Positions 13,175 through 22,600 of a DNA stretch of 64,000 nt are shown here, piece after piece. The notes beneath the pieces were generated by a model. That model was given only the letters and a program-made list of their open reading frames with translations, did not search any database and was not told the DNA's origin. Positions within the stretch are counted from its first letter, which is position 1. Every line of letters starts with the position of its first letter. The position numbers and the translations under genes were made by a program. Source of the DNA: Capsicum annuum (taxonomy: Eukaryota; Streptophyta; Magnoliopsida; Solanales; Solanaceae); NCBI RefSeq assembly GCF_002878395.1, contig NC_061115.1, forward strand, positions 148,560,961 through 148,624,960. The letters are read 5' to 3'.

Positions 13175-13870
13175 GTGGAGGTGGGGAGGGGAAGGAAGAG
13201 AGATATTAACAATCTTCTTTATATCTTTAAATTGTGAATAGTATAGTAAAGAAAACTATGAAACATAAAATATTTTTTACAATTAAATAATAATTTTTTC
13301 ATATAGATTTGATTAGAGGTGAAAAAATTAGGGTGGGCGGGGGTGGGATAAGGGAGGGGAGGAAGAAAGATATTAACAATCTACTTAATATCTTTAAATT
13401 GTGAATAATATAATAAAGAAAGATATGAAACATAAAATATTTTTTTATAATTATATAATTTTTTTTTATATAAATTTGATTAGAAGTGGGGGAATTGGGG
13501 TGGGTGGGGGTGAGGAGGAAGGGAGATATTAACAATATACTTAATATCTTCAAATTGTGAATGATATAGTAAAGAAAACTATGAAACATAAACTATTTTT
13601 ACAATTATATAATTATAATTTCATATAGATTTAATTAGAGGTGGGGGAACTGGAATTAGGTGGGGTGGGGGTGGGGGTGGGGGGTGGGATGGAGATATTA
13701 ACAATCTACTTAATATCTTTAAATTGTGAATAGTATAGTAAAAAAAATTATAAAAATATAATTTTTTTTATAATTATATAATTATTTTTTCATATAGATT
13801 TGATTAGAGGTGGGAAAACTGGGGTGGTGGGAGTGGAGGGGTGGAGTAGAATTTTTATTTTTGAAAGAAA
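13175..13870 (+). repeat. Minisatellite of about 150-170 bp units with G-run tracts
   Basis: At least four units each contain AATATCTTTAAATTGTGAAT (near 13215, 13385, 13540 and 13710), then ATATAGATTTGATTAGAGGTG, then a G-rich run such as GTGGGGGTGGGATAAGGGAGG. The richest tract (13659-13688) has at least four runs of four or more G separated by single T, which could form a G-quadruplex. Two more diverged units occur near 12262 and 12427. The array lies just inside the Helitron 3' end. Confidence 0.85.
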
Positions 13871-14039
13871 ATTGAAGTTGGCTGGGATTAGGTTGGTGTG
13901 AAGATGCGGAAAGGTAGAATTTTTTCTTTTCATATTTTATTGAGAAATAATATGATAGTTGAACTTTCTTTTAAGATAATATGATTGAACACTAGACGTT
14001 TCATTATGAAATGATTAAAATTAATATTATAATATTATT

Positions 14040-14066
14040 CGCGCATCGCGCGGGTACGTATACTAG
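14040..14066 (+). other. Helitron 3' terminal hairpin and CTAG end
   Basis: The stem CGCGC (14040-14044) pairs with GCGCG (14048-14052) across a 3-nt loop. Ten bases later comes CTAG (14063-14066), followed by host T. This is the canonical Helitron 3' signature. Confidence 0.92.
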
Positions 14067-14827
14067 TTATCACTAATTTAACTAATTAGTTTCAACAAAC
14101 TCTATCTTTATACAAAAGCATTTTTTCTTACAAAAATTATCTAAAAATAAACTTTATTAAAATAAATAATATAACATACATAATAGTAACATGGACTTTT
14201 GCTAGAAATAATAGATTACAATCTTTGAAATTCATATTGAATCAGTTGGTGTCAAAATATATTTAAATTTAGAATATAAAAAGACAAGCTTTCTCTTACA
14301 AAATTGGAGCACGAGTTATAATGCTCGAGGAAAATGGGGAAATAAGGGATGAAGAAATTACGTGAGTGAGTGGTTTAAGTTGATTTAGATTAATTAATAA
14401 TTTTTCTTAGGTCATTTTATTTTATTCATTTATTTTATGTTTTTTTTTAAATAAAAAATAATGAGCCTTTTTCATATAAATAAGTTTTCGTTTTAAAGTT
14501 AAATATAAGTTTTTAAATTATTATTTTAAACTAAGTAAGAAAAGGATAATACATTTGCTTAATCATTTTCAACTAAAAATCAAATGATATTCTATTTTTA
14601 AGCTAATGAAAATTCAAATATTATATATATAGATTCTTCTTCTTATTATTATTATTATTTAATATTTAAATATATTTTTATGATATTAAAAAAGACAAGT
14701 TATGAGTAGTTAGAGTTCATCTAGAACTCTTTCAAGCTAATGATAATTTTTTTTTTATAAAATTTAATATGTTCAAATTAAAGACCTCTAATTTTTTAAA
14801 AGGATGATGTATTTTAAAATTCAAATA

Positions 14828-14833
<6 letters not shown>

Positions 14834-14900
<67 letters not shown>
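14834..14900. repeat. (TA)n(GA)n microsatellite
   Basis: About eighteen TA units continue into about thirteen GA units. Confidence 0.9.
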
Positions 14901-14904
<4 letters not shown>

Positions 14905-15181
14905 TTTTATTCCTCTTCTTATTATTTAATATTTAAATATATTTTATAATATTGAAAGAGATGAGTTATGAATAGTTAGAGTTCATCTAGAACTCTTTCA
15001 ACTTAGTCATAATTTCTTTTATAAAACCTCATATTTTCAAATTTAAATATCTCTAATTTTTTAATTCAAAAATTTTATTACCATATCTATATCCTTGTTC
15101 TAAAACTGCCACATAACTTTCTGTTGTGCTACCACATGGCTTCTTCTGGTTCTTCGTCCCCTGCTTTATAATATATATAGA

Positions 15182-15482
15182 TATATAGATATATTATTGT
15201 TATTATTGTTATTATTATTATTTAATTTGTATTTTATTTTTGTTTAATATTTGAATATATTTTAAATTATATTTGAAAGGGATAATCTTATGTCCTTAAT
15301 TTCAAGCTAATGATAATTTTAAAAAAATCAATATTTTTAAATTTCATATCTTATATTTTAATTCAACATTTTATTTACAATGTTTATAACCTTGTCCTAA
15401 AAACTGCCACATGACTTTCTATTGTGCTGCCATGTGACTTTCTATTTTGCTGTCACGTGACATCTTGTCTTATTTTAGTTTT

Positions 15483-15563
<81 letters not shown>

Positions 15564-16008
15564 TTTTATAAAACCTAATATTTTTAAATTTAAATATCTC
15601 TAATTTTTTAATTCAAAAATATTATTACCATATCTATATCCTTGTTCTAAAACTGCCACATGACTTCTTCTGGTTCTTCGTCCCCTGCTTTATAATATAT
15701 CTATATATATAGATATATTATTGTTATTATTATTATTTAATTTGTATTTTATTTTTATTTAATATTTGAATATATTTTAAATTATATTTGAAAGGGATAA
15801 ACTTATGTTCCTAATTTCAAGGTAATGATAATTTAAAGAAAACCAATATTTTTAAATTTAATATCTTATATTTTAATTCAAAATTTTATTTACAATGTTT
15901 ATAACCTTGTCCTAAAAACTGCCGCGTAACTTTCTATTGTACTGCCACGTGGTTTTCTATTGTGCTGCCACTTGTCTTGTTTTAGTTTTACTTTTATATA
16001 TAGAGAGA
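15182..16008 (-). mobile_element. Tandem Helitron 5'-terminus-like segments, minus strand
   Basis: Two successive blocks (about 15182-15563 and 15576-16008) share the same order: a TA-rich stretch, AATATTTGAATATATTTTAAATT, then the minus-strand motifs GGCAGTTTTTAGGACAAGG and CACGTGRCAG, and an AAGACAAG-type box. Each ends on the plus strand in a (TA)n(GA)n run, so on the minus strand each begins TCTCTC...TATATA (T at 15563 and at 16008). Together with the similar starts at 7208 and 15181, this suggests a head-to-tail array of minus-strand Helitron ends. Confidence 0.6.
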
Positions 16009-17055
16009 TTGTTCTTTGATTGCTTGGTATGGTAATACTTCACATTTTATTGCCAAAAAAAAGTTATTAAAATATTTGACAAAAGATAATCTATCAATTT
16101 TATCAAAAAAGTGAATGGATTGCAATATGAAATATCAAGTCAATACGAGTAAAATAAAAAAATTGAAACTGAAAATGTAACTTAAGTTCAAAATTAAAAA
16201 AAAAAAAAAAGTTAACACAATACTCTTACGTCAAATTTTAGCTTAACGTACATGAATATGATTCAAAAGAAAATAAAAAATACAAGTGTATAACCTTATT
16301 AAACCTTGACTTCTACTTTAATTTAAAAATTAAAATATCAACAAACTTATGCTAAATGAAAAAATAAACTTAAAATAAATAAAAATAGATAATACGAACA
16401 ATTGCATGGAATCACAAGAAGTAAATATTGAGAAATAAGAAGAAAATGAGATATAAATAATATAAAATAAAAAATATATTTTTAAAAATATAAGAATAAT
16501 AAAAATAAAAATAATAGAAAGAAAAAGTAAATTAAAATAAAAAATAAAAATAAAAATAAAAGTAAAAAATTTAGAACTTACCAACTTGTAATTACACATG
16601 TAATTACCAGCAATTCACAGCTCTCATGTGAATTGGAGAGTGTAATTAACTAGCCAACCAAACATGTCAAACTATGGAATTACACACAGTTACACCAAAT
16701 TCAATTTGCATGGTGACTTTCCAAATATAACCTAGTATTTGAGACAAATTTCAGTTTTTATGAACTTTTAAAAGTGAAATATGTTTTTCAAATAACATGG
16801 CCAAATATATGATAAAATTTCATCCAAATCTTCACTCAAAAATGACATGTCAAAAATATTTTAGAATCTACGGTGTGAGAGAATATATACTCTCACCTTT
16901 TCGTCTTAGTTGACCTCTTGCTAAAAATATTTATTTTAATTTAATTGTTTCATTTATGAAATTAAGAGAATTTTATTATATTATTTCGATACTATCTCTA
17001 TTATTAAATGACTATATTAAATGTATGTATTCAAATTTATATTTTTAAAGTATAA
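16009..17055. other. AT-rich intergenic DNA, no gene seen
   Basis: A-rich, low-complexity sequence. The minus-strand open frame 16330-16599 is a Phe/Ile-rich by-product of AAAAATA repeats and not a credible gene. Confidence 0.6.
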
Positions 17056-17060
17056 TTAAT

Positions 17061-19356
17061 TGTAATACCCCGATCATTCCTTAAGTCTGAATCCGTCTTT
17101 TGAGTATATAGAAATAACTTTCAAAGTGAATGATGATTGAACCGTGTAGAATTTCCCTAAATTTGACTTTTTGTCCTGTAGAGCATTGAATAAGCTTTCC
17201 ATCGATACCAAATTCGCCCAAATCTGACACTCAGGGTGAAGAGTTAGAGTCATTTTAGTGAGACAGTGTGCCACGCAATTGTCATTTTCCAGTGAGCCTT
17301 TGCAATATTGACGCGTCGCGCCAAGGCTCAATATTAGGATTGTCAAATTTCAGTGTACTAACGCAATTCCACCGTGTCGCAGTGCCCTTCCAAGTCACAA
17401 CCAAGGTGACAACGCGATTTCACCGCGTCACGCTACTGAGCAGTTTCCCAATTGTCCAAATCCAGTGAAGGACCGCGATCCTGGCGCGTTGCGCTAGGGC
17501 AAAAAATTGGGCTCCAGTTCTAGAATTTGCTCAAGGGTATTTTGGTCTTTTCCACCTATTCTTACCCTCTCTCTATATATATATTCAAGTAGAGAAGAGA
17601 AATTCATTTCTCTCCAATTTCTTTCCAAGAACATTCATGAAGCTAGGGTTTTCTCTCAACCCAAAAATCCAATCTTCTCCAAGAAAATTCAAGAACCTTC
17701 CATAAATACCTTCAAGTGGTTCAAGATTTAAGATATCTAAGTCAAGGCATCAAGAAATTTAGCTCAAAAGTGCGAGAAAGAAGTTCCAATCAAGTTTCTT
17801 CATCTCAAAATCATAATCAAGGTATGTGGGGCTTGAACAAGAATATCCTTTCATTCTTGTGCCCAAAGAGTTGATTTTTACTATTGGAATTTCATGATCC
17901 TTGCAAGTGGGTTTACACCCAAATTTCTTTATTGATGATTTATGAGATTTGAGTTGAATAAGTTTGATATTTATGATTATTTTACCATCACATTTCTTAA
18001 ATTGAAAAATTTATGCCATGAGATGTATATTGATATTATGAAATGATGATTTCTAAAGTGATTTAAGATAAGCGTCATGATTTATGCTTTTCCATGAGGA
18101 GTTTGATTATTGAATATATGTATTGATATTTGAGCTTGAGAGTCAAGAATGAGTTCTATGATGTTTTCTCGAAGTTTTGACATTTGATATGATTTAATGA
18201 GCAAGTCCACTTGATGTTGAGAAAGATTATTTTGAGATTGAGTAGAGTTAGGAATCCACAAATTGTTTATGATTTACAAATGAGATATATTTATGATTTT
18301 GGTCTCTATGATAGACCTTTGAGTTGATTGAGGTGGATTTCCTAACGCGTTCTGAGCTAAGTCTGGGAGGAGTATTTAGCACCGAGCGGGAAGTGTGGGT
18401 TTAGCGCATCCTACTTTCCCAGAACTATGTGCCATCGTAGGATTGAGCTTTGAGGACCAAAGTGCCGAGTTTGTGATCACAGAGATGAGTTTGAGGTTAT
18501 ACTCCCTGGCAAGAGTATAACGCTCTCGCCGATGTGGGGTTCCTTCCTTAGGAGGGAAAAGTGTTGGACTCCATGCAGCTCACATGATTTATGTCGGTTA
18601 TAAGAAACTCCCAAGTCCATAATAGTCTAAGTTTCTTGAGTTACCGAGTCACTTTAAGTCATGAGTAAAAGAGTTTGAGTTGAGTCCAATGATTTATGAG
18701 ATTTATGAAGCATGTGTTACTGTTGATGATTTATGAGAAATTATATTATAGTTTAATTCAAGAGAAGAGAGTCATTATTCTCAGCATGCATGATTTTATT
18801 TTACACTTATGATATTATTTAAAAATGTTGCATGCACCCCTACATACTCAGTACATTTCCAAAGTACTAATTCATATATATATGTCTATGTGCGACATTG
18901 TCTCATAATGTAGGTACAAGTTGTAGCGTACATACCACATTCAGTTAGTTTGCAGCTTCCAGTAAGCAGGTGGTGAGTCCTTTTGATTCAAGGGCTTGAG
19001 TTAGTTATACAGTTCGAGAAGTATTGTATTTTCTTATTTTAGTCATATTGAGCTTGGATAGTTGGGAGTCATGACCTGGCTATCTAAAGTCAGTACCAGT
19101 AGAGGCTTCATAGACAGTCAGTAGAAGTTGATGTATGCAGTTTCAGTTTCATTTTGTAAAAGCAGAGTTGTAATCTTGTAAAGTTCATATTTGTATTGAT
19201 CAAGTTCAGAGAAGTGCGATGTTTTCGTTGATTTTATATAGATTTAAGCATTTTATTCGATCGCTTATGAGTTATGCCAGCAGGAGGGTTAGCTTGGAGT
19301 TACTTGTGCCCCTAAGCACCGTGTGATGTCTCGGGATCCAATTGTGGGGCGTTACA
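17061..19356. mobile_element. Solo LTR, probably Ty3-gypsy, 2296 bp
   Basis: It starts TGTAATACCCCG and ends GGGGCGTTACA. It is flanked by a perfect TTAAT duplication (17056-17060 and 19357-19361). No gag-pol and no second LTR are present, so this is the product of LTR-LTR recombination. The length, the TGTAA...TTACA termini and the CATATATATATGTCTATGT-like inner text fit LTRs of Tekay/Del-type chromoviruses in Solanaceae, an assignment made from memory. The right end lies about 280 bp upstream of the ATG6 start codon, so LTR promoter or silencing effects on ATG6 are possible. Confidence 0.85.
17265..17505. repeat. CpG-rich motif cluster inside the solo LTR
   Basis: A motif of the form CGCGTCRCGC recurs about every 60-70 bp: ACGCGTCGCGCC, ACCGTGTCGCAGTGCC, ACCGCGTCACGCTAC and GGCGCGTTGCGCTAGG. 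Several copies are preceded by an ACGCRATT box. It is the most CpG-dense part of the LTR. Confidence 0.75.
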
Positions 19357-19361
19357 TTAAT

Positions 19362-19637
19362 AAGATTAATTTGTTAAAATAATATTTTTTTAAAAGAAAT
19401 ATTAAGTCAATAAGAATCAACTATTTTAAAATGGAAGGAATATTAATAATAAGTATGGTTTAGAAAATTTTATAATTTTATCCTTTTCAAAACGAAGTCC
19501 GACCCGGAAACAGGCTCCGGTTCGTCTGTAAACGGATTACGGCAACAGCACGTCTTTTTGGCTTGCTATTTGGTAACTGCCCAACATACACCAGATTCTT
19601 TCCATCACAGTGAATACAGAATTCTTCATCTATCTCC
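19362..19637 (+). promoter_or_regulatory. ATG6 upstream region and presumed 5' UTR
   Basis: Only about 280 bp separate the solo LTR from the ATG6 start codon. The distal half is AT-rich; from about 19490 the composition becomes GC-richer (CGAAGTCCGACCCGG), as in plant 5' leaders. I cannot place a TATA box or transcription start with confidence. Confidence 0.4.
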
Positions 19638-22600
19638 ATGACGAAAAATAACGGCAGAGTTAATACCCATACACCGGATAAGGGTAGGACTTTACCCGTT
19701 GACCCGAAACTTCCTAGATACCTCTGTCAGAATTGCCATAATCCCCTTTGTATCACAGGCGTCGATAATTATGCCGATAAATTCTTCCCCGATTCTTCTT
19801 CTACTTCTCGCTCCGGTTAGTCCCGTCGTCCTTCTCTCTCGAGCTTTATATATACAATAAATATATATTCAGTCATTAATCGAAACCCCAAATTAATTGG
19901 AGTGTACTATGTTAATGCCCTATTATTCAATGTTTTTGGAAATTGTGATAAATGTTTCTTTGTTAGATAAAATTATGTGAATTGGTGTGTATTGGAGCTG
20001 CTAACTGGATTTTTTTTTTTTGGTTTAATTTTCATGTGCACTAAAAGGGGATAGGAAGGTGTGGAAAATGCGAATTAGGGTAGAGGGTTAGTGGGCAGGA
20101 GTAGGTCCTTGCTGGTAGTCATAGTGCTTTGTTTGTAGTTGTGCCGGTAGTCATAGTGCTATGTGTGTCTTGTAGTTTCTTATTCGTGGTGTTTTGGTGA
20201 TGTTTGTGATTTTGGATAGATTGTGTATAGTATTACTCTGTGCGTGTCTTGTTTCTTTTATTATCTAGCGGTGTGTTATTTCATTTTGTTTGTTATTTTT
20301 ATATTTTTTTATACGGTTATTTATCCCGAGCTGGGAGTCCATCGAAAACCGCCGCTCTACTTCATCAGAGGTAGTGTTATGGACTGCGTACACTCTACCC
20401 TCCCCAGACCCCACTTTGTGGGTATATGGGTATGTTGTTGTTGTTGTTGTTGTATGCACTAAAAGCTTTTCCTTGGGGAAATCTTAGTAACTCAGTTGAT
20501 TGACTACTAACTTTGATGAATTTGATTCCCCAACTTGTAATCCCATCAGCCATTTCCCCTTCTCCTACCCTTAATTTTTTTGTTCCAAAAAAAGTAGCAT
20601 CAAAAGTTCTTACCTTTACTAAATTTCGTGGTGAAGTAGTCGTGTGTTAGAGATACCTTTAATTTTGATCTAAGTTCAGCGGAGGCTGCTATATTTTGGG
20701 TTCAAAAAAACGTTTATTTTCCATAATATGAATAGCTTCTATGAATAACTTCCCTTTTAAGTCGCGGGTCTATTCGAAACAATCTCCCTACCCTATAGAG
20801 GTAGGGGCAAGCAAAGCTTCAAACAAAGAGGTTGGGTTGTTCACTTTATTTATTTGATTTCACTTTACTTAAGATTAAAGATAGGGACCGGGAGGGCAGT
20901 GAAGTCTCATTTAGTACACAACTAGTGAGCTGCAAGCACCTATCCCTTCTTTTTAGACCAGTTGCTCTGCTCCTTATCCCTTTGGGGCTATACCTCAGCT
21001 TAGATCATCATTAGATGCTAACGATCCTTTCACCGAAGAACTCTTTAAAGAGGACACTGGCGAATTTGGCTAGTCATATTTGGGTAATTATTTCCCTATT
21101 GGGTTACATTATACTGATAGCATTATAGTTAATGGTGCTCCAGGTGAGCTGTGGAGAAAAATTAAAGGCAGTATCAATATTGACTCCATGGTTTGTTTGA
21201 GGATGTTTGGCATTCTAGAGCTTTAGCCTGCAATTAATGGAGTAGTCGAATGTATTTTGGGGCATTTAAGCGCTTTATATAGGAAATTAAACGTTCATTT
21301 TACCAAGTGAACCTAAAGGTTGAACTACTGGAGAAAAAAAGCTGTGAAGGTAACTGTGCTTCTACCTCAAAGGGTTGATATGGTCTACATGATACAATTA
21401 TATGTTCTAGAATAATTGGGGCAGCTACAGTGAATATCATGGCGTTGCTACATTATAAACTACACACGCAGTTGTTGCTAGCAAATATTGAACAGCTGGT
21501 TTCTTTTTAGTTCTCAAATGGTATGCCAACCAGTGGCCTCTGCCCTTTTGGAAGTCAATTCAGTTGGAACTAGATTATTTATATCTTTGTTTGGGATATT
21601 TCTTGACTCGAACCTTGAGGACAAGGTTCTTATTGAGGGCGGGAGTACTTGTTATGAATCAACCCTAGTCTAAGGTGTGCAAGGATGTCACACAAGCAAC
21701 TATTGGGCCGAAAAGAAACAATAGAACCAAAAGGCCATCACAAAGGTTGATTTGGGATCCAGGCCCAATTAGCAATTGGTTAAAAAGAACTAGAACTAGG
21801 AAGAATGGATTAAGTGTATTTTGATGGTGCTTAGGCAAAGACTCTATTTTTCATCCTCAATTCTATGTAACTGCTTCTCAGTTAATTGTTAATTTTATTT
21901 AGTTAGTACTTCATATATTACGTTCAGTGATTATAATATACATCAGTATTCGTGTTGGGAATCGGGTTGTTACATATTTTGTAGTTGTAATACGAAATCA
22001 TTAGATTTATTGTCAACATATATCATCATTTTGTTTTTAGTTTTCTTTCTATGTCCTGTGGAATTGTACAAGGGATTCTTTTCTTTAAGTTAAATGTTTT
22101 GAAGTCTGGATAATTGCATCATCTATTTTTTCATTTGGAGTTGCCTGTGCAGGGATTCAGGCTTCTTCAATTCATGGAGCTGGTAATGTTATAGGGTCGA
22201 TCCGAATGGAACATTCATATGTTGTGTTGCCAAAGCAAAGAAATCAGGTACCAGGGATCCCTCCTCGAGGACGAGGAGGGTCTGCTCAGCCAGATGCAAG
22301 CCAAAGTGGGAGGGCTATGGAAGAATCGTTTGTGGTTTTGCCTCCACCAGCTGCTTCAGTGTATAAGTGTGAGCCTACATCTGATGGAGCTGGTATGAAT
22401 CTTCCATCACCAGATGGCGGACCTCCAAATGCTCCCATTCAGCCAAACAATTCTGGGTTTCACTCCACCATCACTGTACTAAAGCGTGCATTTGATATTG
22501 CCACAACACAGACCCAGATCGAGCAACCTCTGTGTCTTGAGTGCATGAGGGTGCTCTCTGATAAACTTGATAAGGAGGTTGAAGATGTTAACAGGGACAT

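Larger units (their letters stand above)
8025..14066 (+). mobile_element. Non-autonomous Helitron, 6042 bp
   Basis: It starts with TC (8025-8026), then a (CT)n(TA)n tract and AGCAAAACATAAGCAGGACAAG, a typical plant Helitron 5' region. It ends ACTAG with a GC-rich hairpin just upstream. It lies between A (8024) and T (14067) without target-site duplication, as Helitrons do. The undisturbed sequence of the other tandem unit gives the empty site. No Rep/helicase coding region is visible, so it is non-autonomous. The interior holds a second 5'-terminus-like block, a hAT MITE with a nested SINE, and a G-rich minisatellite toward the 3' end. Confidence 0.9.
7209..15181 (-). mobile_element. Tandem 2 kb unit, copy 2 (Helitron-like), interrupted by a Helitron
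   Basis: The segments 7209-8024 and 14067-15181 are the second copy of the unit described at 1264-7208. The junction sequence of copy 1 (near 6077-6090, ATTAAAAAATTATCAC) is split here into ATTAAAA at 8024 and TTATCAC from 14067, with the 6 kb Helitron between. The distal part contains internal near-repeats around GTTCATCTAGAACTCTTTC. No gene is seen. Confidence 0.65.

Noticed and set aside
13299..13589. Minus-strand Pro/Ile-rich open frame
   Set aside because: Arises from two units of the G-rich minisatellite.
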